DNA from: Pseudomonadota bacterium
Lineage (GTDB): Bacteria; Pseudomonadota; Gammaproteobacteria; Burkholderiales; SG8-39
Direction of reading: 5' to 3'
Assembly (NCBI GenBank): GCA_947455195.1
Contig: CANGMI010000009.1
Coordinates: forward strand, 1-64,000
Length of the DNA: 64,000 nt
In this document: positions 44,792 to 54,455 of the stretch, in pieces
Layout of the letters: every line of letters begins with the position of its first letter
Numbering within the stretch: the first letter of the stretch is position 1
The notes under the pieces: generated by a model
The model's input: only the letters and a program-made list of their open reading frames with translations
Databases searched by the model: none
Told to the model about the DNA's origin: nothing
Program-made: the position numbers and the translations under genes

Positions 44792-45880
44792 CTACGGGTA
44801 GAACGATTCAAGCAGGTGCCTGCGCTTCTTCAGCAGCGCCACGAGCTTCGTGATGGAGGTCTTCTCCGAGGGTACGTGCTCCGCACTTCTGGCCATGCAA
44901 TACAGGTCGAGGAAGAAGCTCCTCGCAATATCCAGCCTCGAGATGCAGCGCCTCGACAGTTCTGCCGAGCTGATCTGATGCAGGTTTCTTGACCCCACTG
45001 CCTTCACATCAATCCCGATGTCGAAATTCACGATATCGATATCGGACAGTGCTCTGACCGATTCGAGGCTCGACATGTCATCGGTTGCCCAGAGCACGCT
45101 GCGAATACCGGTTCGCTCCACCGCATCCAGGGTCCTGCGGATGGTCTTGCTCAGGTCATTCTGATAGTCCGTGTTTCTGAAATGCACCGAAATGTAACGG
45201 GGCGGCAGTGTCCTGTGCCTGCCTTTGACGTATTCCGATATCTCTTTCTTCAAGGTGAGCGCCGAAAAGGCCTCGCTCAGCGATATCTCCAGATCATGAA
45301 GCGCCTGGGGCCAAAAGGCATTGGGAAAGCCACTTGAAAATACAACGGCACTGTCCAGAAATCTGAATGGCAGTGGAAGGGTAATATGATCGGCAAGCGT
45401 TCCCATTTTTTCGGAACCCCTCACTGCATAGCCTTTCAATTCCGGACTCCAATCGACTCTGAGATCTGCATAACGCATCATCGGGAACCCGTGAGGCAGC
45501 AATCCCGCCAGCTCAGGCGCAATTCCTTCGAGGCAGATGCGCCCCGACACTGCCTCGAAGATGTTCTCGAGATCGCGATCGACCAGATCGAAGGTCGACA
45601 TGACCGGGATGCACTGCCTCTCGACAAGACTCGAATACAGCAGGCAACGACCGAATGCGTTGAGCATGTGCGTGAAGCCGCCAGATGGCAGGAAGGCAAG
45701 ATATCTCACAGTTCGTGCCTGCTCATGCGTCGCCAGGATCGCATCGAGTCGCTGGGCTGTCGAAGACTGCGGCAGCGTCGCTGACCGTCTCGCAATGCTG
45801 GAACTGGATGGCCGGTCGAGCCTGTCTGCCTTCCACGCATCGACAGGACGATCGCTGGTCTTCTGACAACATTCATTCAA
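44792..45880 (-). CDS. Fucosyltransferase-like protein (HxRxTD)
   Basis: A 362-residue protein. The motif YISVHFRNTDYQNDL (H-x-R-x-T-D) matches the donor-binding motif of GDP-fucose-dependent transferases (GT11/GT23/GT65-type) in form, and the N-terminal segment RYLAFLPSGGFTHMLNAFGR has the GG-containing first helix seen in that fold. There is no membrane segment. The upstream gene overlaps by 4 bp. GDP-fucose genes lie in the same window. Assignment is by motif only; other GT-B enzymes with HxRxxD motifs are possible. Confidence 0.55.
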   Translation of the reverse strand: MNECCQKTSDRPVDAWKADRLDRPSSSSIARRSATLPQSSTAQRLDAILATHEQARTVRYLAFLPSGGFTHMLNAFGRCLLYSSLVERQCIPVMSTFDLVDRDLENIFEAVSGRICLEGIAPELAGLLPHGFPMMRYADLRVDWSPELKGYAVRGSEKMGTLADHITLPLPFRFLDSAVVFSSGFPNAFWPQALHDLEISLSEAFSALTLKKEISEYVKGRHRTLPPRYISVHFRNTDYQNDLSKTIRRTLDAVERTGIRSVLWATDDMSSLESVRALSDIDIVNFDIGIDVKAVGSRNLHQISSAELSRRCISRLDIARSFFLDLYCMARSAEHVPSEKTSITKLVALLKKRRHLLESFYP

Positions 45881-46899
45881 TCAACCTCGCTGAGATTCGA
45901 TTCATCAAGGGTGAGCATCTTCCGAACCTGCTCGGGACGATTGGCCCAGTTGATGATGTTGTCTCTGCGAAATTCTTCACCGCCCCTGAAACGCCGGAAA
46001 TTGATTTCGGTCTTGCTGAACCCGCAGCGGACGTAGGAATCATAGAAGTCTTCGAAGACATAGCATGACCGCAGGTTTCTGGATATTGCCATTGCCGGAA
46101 GCAGAAAGCTGCCTCGCGAGACGACCAGATGGTTGGCCGCAAGTATTGCGTCCAGCGTATCGAGGAAATTCGGCATGATGAATTCGAAGTCCATTCCTTT
46201 CGAATAGATGAAATCGATCATCGGCTTGACGCAAGGATTTTGACCCTTCTGGGATATGACCACTACCCTGCGCCAGTGCCGCAGACTCAGAATCTTCGTG
46301 TAGAAGATCAGTGGTGGCTGACCATAATTGAAGCGTATGTTTGTTCCCTGAAATATGTCACCCGCTCGGATGTGGATGTGCAGGGTGGAATCCGATTCGG
46401 CGTCGGTCTTTGCCCGGTCAATCCTGAAATTCATCTTCCTGCAGATATCAACGAACGATTCCGTGCAGGCCGGGACGATGTCCTTCAAGGAGGACCGGTC
46501 GTACAGGAAGGAGGCACGCAGGATATTTCCGTGAGCACCGGTGCCATCGCCCACCATCACGTGGACCTCATCAACCTGGAATGTGTCGGCGAGATATTCC
46601 GGTGCACCCGGCCAATAAAGCTTCCTGATTCCCGTCTGCTTGCAGAACTTGATTGCGTTGACGAGGCACGCAATCTGATTTCCGAAGAAGTGGGCTCGGG
46701 TCGCGACGACGGCCGACACCTGGGAGAGAAGCGGTCTTGACGTGTCGAAATCGCCAACCAGCGACACAGGGTCCTTTCTGCAGGCTTCCTCGCGATCCAT
46801 CTCGGTTGCGTCTCTCAGGAGCTCTCCGTACAGCGCGTCGTGCAATGGGTCCACCATGAGTCCTTGCAGAAGGGAAAATTTCATCCGGATTTCGAACAA
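45877..46899 (-). CDS. Fucosyltransferase-like protein (HxRxGD)
   Basis: A 340-residue protein with STLHIHIRAGDIFQGTN, an H-x-R-x-G-D motif typical of alpha-1,2/1,6-fucosyltransferases and related enzymes. Upstream, VVATRAHFFGNQIACLVNAI recalls the N-terminal glycine-bearing segment of GT11-like folds. The C-terminal region shows LDAILAANHLVVSRGSFLLP, where GT11 enzymes have a conserved S-x-S/T-F segment (here SRGSF). It is soluble and co-transcribed with its downstream neighbour (4-bp overlap). The start is the first ATG; an inner ATG (MKFSLL) at 46884 is possible. Confidence 0.57.
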   Translation of the reverse strand: MFEIRMKFSLLQGLMVDPLHDALYGELLRDATEMDREEACRKDPVSLVGDFDTSRPLLSQVSAVVATRAHFFGNQIACLVNAIKFCKQTGIRKLYWPGAPEYLADTFQVDEVHVMVGDGTGAHGNILRASFLYDRSSLKDIVPACTESFVDICRKMNFRIDRAKTDAESDSTLHIHIRAGDIFQGTNIRFNYGQPPLIFYTKILSLRHWRRVVVISQKGQNPCVKPMIDFIYSKGMDFEFIMPNFLDTLDAILAANHLVVSRGSFLLPAMAISRNLRSCYVFEDFYDSYVRCGFSKTEINFRRFRGGEEFRRDNIINWANRPEQVRKMLTLDESNLSEVD

Positions 46900-47005
46900 G
46901 CAAATACGCGCGTGCAGCGAGCGGGCCGAAAAATGTGCCTGAAAGCCCGATCCGGATCGAATTGCTGCCGGGATGGCGCAAGCAGCCCCGCCCAGGGTTG
47001 AAAGT

Positions 47006-47956
47006 TCAGGAGTCCAGCGATTCGATCGCCTTGCGGTACTCCTCCGTGGCCGGGTCCAGCAACTTCAGCCTCGCATCGATCTCCCACAACCGCGTCAGGC
47101 GCTTTTTTCCACCGGACAGGTAGAAGGCGGACTCCGGGTAGCCTGCCACGAAGGTGGATAGCGAGGACAAGGTGTGGTTGCTCAGTCCGAAACGCTCGAA
47201 GATGTCGGCGCTGGCTGCACCGGTCGAGAAGTCTCTGATCTGGGCGGCGTATCCGGCTCTGGTGGTCGAATCGGACCGCTTGTGTTTCGTATAGATCCAG
47301 CTTCGCTCCAGAACACCGATATCGAACGACGCCACATCGCGGTCACGCGTGAGCGTAGAGAAGATTTCGTGATGCGCCCCCAGAAATCGATTCGGAGCGT
47401 TGCGCCGCTTGACGATGCCCACCCCGATTGCGACAGGGAAGTCGAAGCAGTCGACCGGCCCATAGGTGTTTTCGGCGGGAAAGTAGATGTAGCCTTCCGA
47501 CGAATAGACCAGCAGGTAATTCCGGTCGGCGAACGAAGAGAAGAAACTGAAGGCGGCCCTGGCGACACTGTGTGTATAAGACTCGACGACGAGATCGTCG
47601 TCATCGATTCTGAGAATTCCTGTGTATTCACAGGCGGCAAGATCCACTCGGGAGTAGGGATCTCCCTTGCTCGATATGTTCTTCACCTGATTGACGATCA
47701 CCCTGAACGGAAGCCCCACGATCAACGCATTCAATCGGTCGTGCAACCGGGCCCACGCACCCGTGCCGGCATTGAGGATCACGGTGAAGTTCTGCAGTCG
47801 CTGATGCGTCAGGCTTCGCAGCAGAAGGTTTTGAAGGAGAAAGAAGCGGTAGTCGATGGCCTGGGTATCGCTCATTCCCACACAGAAGTTGACATCGAAG
47901 ATCAGGTGCGTCCTGGCCAGGTCTTCGGTCGGGTTGGGCTTCCTGATAGGGCTCAT
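47006..47956 (-). CDS. Putative rhamnosyltransferase-type glycosyltransferase
   Basis: A 316-residue protein resembling the 'putative rhamnosyl transferase' family: LIFDVNFCVGMSDTQAIDYR, FFLLQNLLLRSLTHQRLQNF, LPFRVIVNQV, and TGILRIDDDDLVVESYTHSV with the acidic DDDD metal site. It is GT-A-like and cytoplasmic. ATG 47956 is chosen; ten further in-frame residues upstream are Arg-rich. It lies 106 bp upstream of the fucosyltransferase-like pair and 125 bp downstream of the Sel1/GT fusion, in the same direction. Confidence 0.58.
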   Translation of the reverse strand: MSPIRKPNPTEDLARTHLIFDVNFCVGMSDTQAIDYRFFLLQNLLLRSLTHQRLQNFTVILNAGTGAWARLHDRLNALIVGLPFRVIVNQVKNISSKGDPYSRVDLAACEYTGILRIDDDDLVVESYTHSVARAAFSFFSSFADRNYLLVYSSEGYIYFPAENTYGPVDCFDFPVAIGVGIVKRRNAPNRFLGAHHEIFSTLTRDRDVASFDIGVLERSWIYTKHKRSDSTTRAGYAAQIRDFSTGAASADIFERFGLSNHTLSSLSTFVAGYPESAFYLSGGKKRLTRLWEIDARLKLLDPATEEYRKAIESLDS

Positions 47957-48081
47957 GGAATCACGTCTTCGCTCTGGGGCTCTCACGGGTTTGCCTGAGG
48001 CACCCTTTTCGAGCCGGATATGGATCGCGAGGACGCATCCTGTGTCCTCGCCCCCCCGCTGAACATCTGCCTGACTGGCAG

Positions 48082-50571
48082 TCAGGGAGGCAGGCTGGGT
48101 GTCGCCCGCCGGGCCTTGTCATCAAGTCTTTCCAACTCGGCTCTCACGCGAGGCTGCCATCTGAGAATCGTGAGATCGACGCATTCGTTGCGGTCATGAA
48201 AGGCCCAGAACCCATCGCCCGACAGCTTTTCGAACTTGTCCGCGGCGTCGCTCGCGCGATCGACGTTGCCTCGCTGCCGTTTCCGCTCGAAGCACTGCCT
48301 CGACTTGAGCAGGTAGTGGTTGATCTGGCAACTCGCTGTGGACACCGCATCGATGAGGCCGTAGCCGATCGCCGTCTGCGCGTCGGGGTGGCCGTCGGCG
48401 GGCACTCCAATCGAGCGACCCGACTCGTCGACATATCGTCCGCCCCGCACGATGCCGGCATGAACCACCATCTCCGAGAGGTGTTTTCGCCGCGCCAGGG
48501 TCTTGATGTGCCGGTTGGCATCAAAGTCTGTTTCCGAGCATCGAAGATACGACTGCGTCACCAACCCGGGCGGGGGCTGTTCATGGCCCGATGAACCGAA
48601 GATGCGCCAGTTGATGCCAACCGCAGCAACATCCTCGGGCACGCGCTGTACGAACGCGTGAATGCTGTCATCCACCTTCAGGTTCAGAAATTCATCGGCA
48701 TCGAGAAAGCAGACCCAGTCCTCGCGGGCGCTCTGGAGAAAGTGGTTGTACGCCCTGCGCTGCGGCGCCTCGCCCGCCATGTCCGGCCACTGCACGTACT
48801 CGATGACCTTCTGCTCGCCCAACTGGCGCAGCAGGTCTGCGCTCTCACCCGTACTGCCGTTGTCATAGATCGCAATCCGGTCAAAGCCCAGAACGGCATG
48901 GTGTGCCACCCACTCGAGCACCGCGCGGCCCTCGTTCTTCATGATGGCGCACAGGGCGACGGAGGGCACCGAGGGGACTGGAGCGAGGTGGCTCTGCTGA
49001 CGGTTGCCCGGCGATTCGAGCAAACCCGCAAGTTGCTCAGCCGCAATCGACACCCCAGCCGCTGCCGCTTCACTCAGCAAGGCGCGGCCCCGATCCGCCG
49101 AGCGCGCCACACCCTTGCCCTGCAGATACAGGTGCGCAAGATTGAATGTTGCCTCGGGCGACCCCCGCTCGGCGCCACTGGCGTACCAGCGCGCAGCCGC
49201 CCCATGATCCTGCGCCACGATCAAGCCTTCGGCATGCAGCGTACCCAGCTTCAAGCAGGCTTCTGCGCTGCCGCGTGCAGCCGCCTGCTCGTACCAGCGG
49301 GTCGCCGCCCCCGCATTGACCGCACCGCCCAGGCCATGGCGGTGCATATCCCCCAATTGCACCATGGCCCCTGTGTGATCGGCCTGCGCGGCACGCTCGA
49401 ACTCGGTGCGAGCCGCCGGATGATCGATCTTCCCGGTCAGGCCCGTGGCATGGATGAAGCCCAGGCGCTCGTGCGCATCCATCACCCCGTTTTTCGTCGC
49501 GCGCACGAACCAGCGCTGCGCCTCCTTCGGGTCATGCAATACGCCCTCACCCGCCAGATGAAACTGCCCCATCAGAAACTGCGCTTCCCCGACATCCGCA
49601 TCGGCCGCGCGTCGGCACCAGGCCGTGGCGGCCTCGAGCTGGGGCTCGGGGTCACTGGCAAGCAGACGCACCAGCATCAACAGCGCCGCCATGTGCCCGC
49701 GCTCGGCAGCGCGCTGCAACCACGATTCAGCGAGCATCGGGTCGGCCATGCCTACCGTGCCCTTCAGATGCATTTCACCCAGGCGGTACATGGCTTCGGT
49801 GAGCCCCTGGCGGGCCGCCTCCTCCAGAAGGGCCTGGCCGCGCCCCGGATTGGGTGCGCTGCTGCCATCGCCTGCAAGAAGTATCTGCCCGGCACACAGG
49901 CATGCACTGGCATTGCCCTGAGCGGCTGCACGCTCGAACCACACGAGGGCAAGCGCGCTGTCCGGCTCGGGTGAGTCGGGCGCCGAATGATAAAGACCCA
50001 GCCCAAACTGCCCGCCCTCGTGAGCGCCGGCAGCACTGGCCTCGAGCCAGCCCCGGGCAGCCTCCCGGTCGCGGGGTACGCCGAAACCCATGAGCAACTG
50101 ATAGCCATAGCGCGCCTGCGCACCGGTGTCACCCGCTCGAGCCGCGCGCTCGTTCCACAGGGCTGCTTCATCGGCGTTCTGGGGCACCAGAAAACCTTCG
50201 GCAAACAATTGCCCGAGCAACGAATTGCCCCCGCGCAATTGCTCGAGACGCGCAACGCTGGCTGTAGTGGTTGCAGGTGCCTTGTCGATGCCTCGCAACA
50301 GAACCTCGCCCAGGTGCGCCTGCGCGGGCAGATGCCCGGCCTGCGCAGCCGCACGCAGGAGCACCACCGCCTGCGCAAAGTCCGGCACCACACCCTCGCC
50401 ATGCTGGTAGCACCGGGCGAGCCGCCACTGCGCCTCGGCAACGCCGCGAAGCGCAAGGTCTTGCAGAACCCGCGCCGCGTCAGCAAGGCGCCCGGCCTCG
50501 ACAAGGCCATCGGCCTTGCCCAGTCGGGACTCGACGCGCGAACCGATACGCAACCACTGCATCAGGCCCAT
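48082..50571 (-). CDS. Sel1-repeat / glycosyltransferase (GT2/GT92-like) fusion
   Basis: An 829-residue protein. Residues 25-535 are about thirteen Sel1-like repeats (each near 36 residues with A-x-x-x-L-G-x-x-Y/H and A-x-x-W-Y/F-x-x-A-A motifs, for example GHLPAQAHLGEVLL and AAARWYASGAERGSPEATFN), a solenoid for protein contact. Residues 540-800 are a glycosyltransferase domain (VALCAIMKNEGRAVLEWVAH, FDRIAIYDNGSTGESADLLR, WVCFLDADEFLNLK with the D-x-D). It starts 12 bp after the end of the HlyD gene, so it is co-transcribed with the secretion system. I infer it binds the exported protein or the transporter and glycosylates it in the cytoplasm. Confidence 0.83.
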   Translation of the reverse strand: MGLMQWLRIGSRVESRLGKADGLVEAGRLADAARVLQDLALRGVAEAQWRLARCYQHGEGVVPDFAQAVVLLRAAAQAGHLPAQAHLGEVLLRGIDKAPATTTASVARLEQLRGGNSLLGQLFAEGFLVPQNADEAALWNERAARAGDTGAQARYGYQLLMGFGVPRDREAARGWLEASAAGAHEGGQFGLGLYHSAPDSPEPDSALALVWFERAAAQGNASACLCAGQILLAGDGSSAPNPGRGQALLEEAARQGLTEAMYRLGEMHLKGTVGMADPMLAESWLQRAAERGHMAALLMLVRLLASDPEPQLEAATAWCRRAADADVGEAQFLMGQFHLAGEGVLHDPKEAQRWFVRATKNGVMDAHERLGFIHATGLTGKIDHPAARTEFERAAQADHTGAMVQLGDMHRHGLGGAVNAGAATRWYEQAAARGSAEACLKLGTLHAEGLIVAQDHGAAARWYASGAERGSPEATFNLAHLYLQGKGVARSADRGRALLSEAAAAGVSIAAEQLAGLLESPGNRQQSHLAPVPSVPSVALCAIMKNEGRAVLEWVAHHAVLGFDRIAIYDNGSTGESADLLRQLGEQKVIEYVQWPDMAGEAPQRRAYNHFLQSAREDWVCFLDADEFLNLKVDDSIHAFVQRVPEDVAAVGINWRIFGSSGHEQPPPGLVTQSYLRCSETDFDANRHIKTLARRKHLSEMVVHAGIVRGGRYVDESGRSIGVPADGHPDAQTAIGYGLIDAVSTASCQINHYLLKSRQCFERKRQRGNVDRASDAADKFEKLSGDGFWAFHDRNECVDLTILRWQPRVRAELERLDDKARRATPSLPP

Positions 50572-50583
50572 GTCAGGTCGGCC

Positions 50584-51942
50584 TCAGGGTTCACGCATCG
50601 CCTCTCGACCGATGCGCAGCGCACCCTCGAGGAGGTAGGAAAGAATCGTGCGACTCCCAACGAGCACGTCTCCGTGCAACGTCATGCCCGGCACCAGCCT
50701 GAAGTCGGCGGGAACGTCACGCAGCTTCACCTCGCGCAGCGTCACGATGGCCTTCACATAGGTCGGTACCGGCTGGCCGTTGTTGTCGGTGTCGAATGTG
50801 CCTTCACTCAGGGTCTTGATGACGCCTTGCGCGGTGCCGTGCCGGATGTAGCGGTAGGCGTCGAGCTTGATCTGCACCGCATCGCCGGGCTTCACGAAGC
50901 CTATCCGCTCCGGGGCAATCTGCAGCGCCACCTCGAGGTCGGCACCAAGGGGCACCAGGGTAAAGAGCGGTTCGGCGCCGGCATTGGGCGCACTGTTGGC
51001 CGCCACCGAGCCTGACGATATCTTGCCGATCTTCAGCACGATGCCGTCAGCGGGTGCCGTCAGATTCACCAGTTCGCGCAGCTTGCGCGCCTTCTCCAGT
51101 TGCTGGCGCGTCTGATCAAGGTCGTTGTTGACGCTGACCAGTTCGCGGCCGGTCTCCGACTGCCAATGACTCACGAAGGCTCTGCGCTGGGCCTTCAACG
51201 CGGTGATGTTCTCGCGCAGCGTGCCGATCTGATTCTGCGAACTGGCGAGCAGGCGCGCCATCTCGGCTCGCTGATCCGAAGCCTGCATCAGTTGCAGCTT
51301 CGAGACATAGCCCTTCTCGAGCAGCGGAACATACGTCTTTTCGACTTCGTCGGCCAATACAAGGCGCTTCTCGTACTCACGCACATCAGCAGCCGCCTGC
51401 ACGATCTGCGCCTCTATGGCCCGGATCCGGCCGTCGTAGTCGGCCAGGGTTGCCTGATACTCGCCGCGGCGCTGCTCATTCACCCCCACTTGCAGACTCT
51501 TGTAGGATCCGGCCGGCGCCCTGGCGGTATACGCCCGCCCGGCCACCTCGGCACGAAGCCGCTCGGAGGCCGACTGATTGCTGCTCAATTGCTGCTGCAG
51601 CTTTTCCAGATCGGCGTCGGTAAAGGTCGCATCGAGCGTCGCGAGCACCTGCCCCTTGCGCACCACTTCACCCGGTTTCACCAGAATCTGCTTCACGATC
51701 CCGGTGTCATAGGGCGACACGTAGAACACCCCCCCACCGGGCTGGATGACCCCCACGCCGGTGACCACCCGATCGAGCTTCACGAAGGCTGCCAGCACGA
51801 TACTCACCACGATGATCGCCACCAGCGCGTAGAGCACGAGTCGCTCCTCGCCCGGTGCAGTACGCAAGATCACCGCGGCGGTCTCGGACTCGAAGGCACC
51901 TACCACCTCGCCCACCAGGTGCGCCTTGCGGCGCGCCGGCAT
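50584..51942 (-). CDS. Type I secretion membrane fusion protein (HlyD family)
   Basis: A protein of about 452 residues with a short cytoplasmic start (ARRKAHLVGEVVGAFES), one membrane helix (VLYALVAIIVVSIVLAAFV), a lipoyl/barrel-sandwich strand (GVIQPGGGVFYVSPYDTGIV), a long coiled-coil hairpin (DADLEKLQQQLSSNQSASER through QIGTLRENITALKAQRRAFV), and the C-terminal beta domain. It bridges the inner-membrane ABC exporter and the outer-membrane TolC protein. A TTG at 51975 overlapping the ABC stop, with GGGAG upstream, is an alternative start. It is flanked by its ABC partner and by the Sel1/GT gene. Confidence 0.92.
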   Translation of the reverse strand: MPARRKAHLVGEVVGAFESETAAVILRTAPGEERLVLYALVAIIVVSIVLAAFVKLDRVVTGVGVIQPGGGVFYVSPYDTGIVKQILVKPGEVVRKGQVLATLDATFTDADLEKLQQQLSSNQSASERLRAEVAGRAYTARAPAGSYKSLQVGVNEQRRGEYQATLADYDGRIRAIEAQIVQAAADVREYEKRLVLADEVEKTYVPLLEKGYVSKLQLMQASDQRAEMARLLASSQNQIGTLRENITALKAQRRAFVSHWQSETGRELVSVNNDLDQTRQQLEKARKLRELVNLTAPADGIVLKIGKISSGSVAANSAPNAGAEPLFTLVPLGADLEVALQIAPERIGFVKPGDAVQIKLDAYRYIRHGTAQGVIKTLSEGTFDTDNNGQPVPTYVKAIVTLREVKLRDVPADFRLVPGMTLHGDVLVGSRTILSYLLEGALRIGREAMREP

Positions 51943-51971
51943 TCGACGTTCGACCTTGACCAGACGCGGGC

Positions 51972-54275
51972 TCAAGCACGCTCTCCCGGGGCTGGGCCGA
52001 TGGCCGGCAGCGCAGCGCCAGCACCCGCTTCGCCGATCGCATCCGCGCGACTTCGTGTCCCCTGAGCACCCGCCCGTGCCGGATCGAGATGCCTGTTCTG
52101 CTGAAACCACATCGTGCGATAGATGTCACATCGCGCGAGCAGTTCGTCGTGCGTACCCAGGTCGTACACCCGACCGCGCTCGAGCACCAGAATGGCATCG
52201 GCCTCCACCAGCATCGACAGCCTGTGAGAGATCGTCAGCACCGTGCGCCCGCGCGCCATGCGCTTGAGATTGGCATTGACGATGGCTTCGCTCTCGGCGT
52301 CGAGCGCGCTCGTCGCTTCATCGAGAATGAGCACTGGCGGATCGATGAGCAAGGCCCGCGCAATCGCCAGGCGCTGACGTTGGCCGCCAGAGAGGTTGGT
52401 GGCCCCTTCCTCCAGCACCGTATCGTAGCCCCGCGGCAAGCGTTCGATGAACTCCTCGGCACCCGCCATCTGCGCGGCACGCACCACGTCGAGAAAGCTC
52501 GCCTCGGGGCGCGCCATCGAGATGTTGTCGCGTATCGTCCCCGAAAAGAGAAAGTTCTCCTGCGGGACGACGCCGATGTGCGTGCGCAGGTGCATCAGGT
52601 CGATTTCGCGCAGGTCCATCCCATCGATCTTGATCATCCCGTCATAGGAGGCATTCAGACGCTGCAGCAGTCGGGTGACGGTGGTCTTGCCCGAACCGCT
52701 GCGCCCCATGATGCCAAGCACCGTGCCTGCGGGCACGGTAAAGGTGACGTCATCCAGCGCGAGAGGCGTCTCGGGCGAATAGCGAAAGCGCACCCCTTGA
52801 AAGCGCACTTCACCGCGTATCGGCAAGCGCAATCCATCGGCGCGTGAAGACTCGGGCGTGGCATTCACCACCGAGGCCACCTGTCCTATGGCCGTGCGTA
52901 CCTCGGCCATGTCGCTTTGCAGACGCGCCATGTGGATGAGGGGTGCTCCCAGGCGCATCGAGAGCATGGCAAACGCCATCAGCGCACCGGGCGCGATGGT
53001 GTCAGGCACCTCGAGTACCGCGTAGGCCCCCACCATCATGCACCCCGAGTAGATCAGGCGCTCGAACGGGAGGGTCCATGTCTGCGGCCTGTTGGTGGCA
53101 ACACCGAGCGCATGTTGCGCTGCCGTGGCCTCGGCAACCCGGCGATCCCACTCCTTGCGTCGGCGCCCCTCGAGGGCAAGCGACTTGATCGTGCGCATGC
53201 CGTGCAGGGTTTCGACCAGATGCGCGCCCTTTTGCTGCTCGGCCCTGATCAGTCGACCATGGGCACGCCCCACCGGACCCATCGTGAACAGAACGACCAG
53301 AAACACGCAGCCCGCCAGAGAAAGCGCGATCAGGGTGAGGCGCCATTCGAGAATGAACATCACCGGAATGAGACCGATCAGCGGCACGATCTCGAGAAAG
53401 GTGCCAAAGAGTTGCCCGGTGAGAAACCCTCTGATGCGCCCGACCTGCCCGATCTTGCTGAGGGTATGGCCCGTGGGCGTGCGTTCGAAGAATTCCAGCG
53501 GCAGGCGCAGCAACCGCTCGATGATGTAGAGATTGAGCCGCCCATCGATGCGTGTGGTGGCCACCTGGGTGAGATGGCGCCTCAGGTAACCGAGCATCAT
53601 CTCGAACGCAATCATGAGCAGCAGTCCGCCGGCCAGCACGGTGAGCGTCGAATACGAACGGTTGACGAGGACTCGATCGATGACAATCATCACGATGAAG
53701 GCGGGCGCCAGGGCAAAGAGCGTACTCACCAACGCCCCGACCGCAATATCGCCAAAGAGGCGCTTCTCGCGCATGACTTGCGCCATGAGCCAGCCAAGCC
53801 CGAACGGCTGATCGCTGTCGCCCAGGGTGAACGCGCGCTTCACCAGGATGACTTCGCCTTCCCAGACCCGGGCGAGGCGTCGCTCATCGATCGCGAAGCG
53901 CTCATCCTCCGGGGCATTCGGCGCGCGGACAACGGCAACCGTGCCACGCATCGGATCGGCCTCGGCTGATTCGAGCAGCAAGGCCTGGCCGTCGCGGGCT
54001 CGCAGCAACGCTGGCAATGCGGTGCGAAGACTGGGCAATTCGTCAAAACGCACCGTCAGCAGGCGTGCGTCGAGTCCCAGTTCGCGAGCGACGGCCAGCA
54101 GAAACTCTGCAGACGGCTCGCCGGCCTCGATGGAAAACCGGCGCGTGATCTGATCGAGACTGGTTTCGACGCCATGCCGCGCCGCGAGCAGCACCAGAGC
54201 CTGCAGTGCGCTGGAGGGGCCCGAAGGCGATGCGCCATCCTGCGAGGGGTCGTCGCTCACACGATCAAAGGACAT
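51972..54275 (-). CDS. Type I secretion ABC exporter with inactive C39-like domain
   Basis: A 767-residue HlyB-type ABC transporter. Residues 20-150 are a C39-peptidase-like domain (QALVLLAARHGVETSLDQIT) that lacks the catalytic Cys, as in the CLD of HlyB, so it would recognise but not cleave RTX-type cargo. Six membrane helices follow (about 185-460). The nucleotide-binding domain has Walker A GRSGSGKTT (about 525), signature LSGGQRQRLAIARAL (about 625) and Walker B VLILDEATSALD (about 647). It exports unfolded proteins by an uncleaved C-terminal signal. It is the first gene of the minus-strand run and divergent from the TolC gene. Confidence 0.94.
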   Translation of the reverse strand: MSFDRVSDDPSQDGASPSGPSSALQALVLLAARHGVETSLDQITRRFSIEAGEPSAEFLLAVARELGLDARLLTVRFDELPSLRTALPALLRARDGQALLLESAEADPMRGTVAVVRAPNAPEDERFAIDERRLARVWEGEVILVKRAFTLGDSDQPFGLGWLMAQVMREKRLFGDIAVGALVSTLFALAPAFIVMIVIDRVLVNRSYSTLTVLAGGLLLMIAFEMMLGYLRRHLTQVATTRIDGRLNLYIIERLLRLPLEFFERTPTGHTLSKIGQVGRIRGFLTGQLFGTFLEIVPLIGLIPVMFILEWRLTLIALSLAGCVFLVVLFTMGPVGRAHGRLIRAEQQKGAHLVETLHGMRTIKSLALEGRRRKEWDRRVAEATAAQHALGVATNRPQTWTLPFERLIYSGCMMVGAYAVLEVPDTIAPGALMAFAMLSMRLGAPLIHMARLQSDMAEVRTAIGQVASVVNATPESSRADGLRLPIRGEVRFQGVRFRYSPETPLALDDVTFTVPAGTVLGIMGRSGSGKTTVTRLLQRLNASYDGMIKIDGMDLREIDLMHLRTHIGVVPQENFLFSGTIRDNISMARPEASFLDVVRAAQMAGAEEFIERLPRGYDTVLEEGATNLSGGQRQRLAIARALLIDPPVLILDEATSALDAESEAIVNANLKRMARGRTVLTISHRLSMLVEADAILVLERGRVYDLGTHDELLARCDIYRTMWFQQNRHLDPARAGAQGTRSRADAIGEAGAGAALPAIGPAPGERA

Positions 54276-54455
54276 GAGACTCCACTGAAACCATGGTGCC
54301 AGAGCCCCTGCATGAGACGCCAGCGACTCGGCGTACCGAACTCGTCACGATAACCAATCCAGCCAGCATGCGTCGGCAGAATGCCGCCACCAAGTGCATG
54401 CAATATCGCCACACACCCGCCCTCTCGGCCCGGATGCGGGTGCTACCTTGGCCTG

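Noticed and set aside
54293-54455. Extension of the TolC protein upstream of 54456
   Set aside because: The signal peptide begins at 54456; upstream residues have no family content and cover the divergent promoter region.
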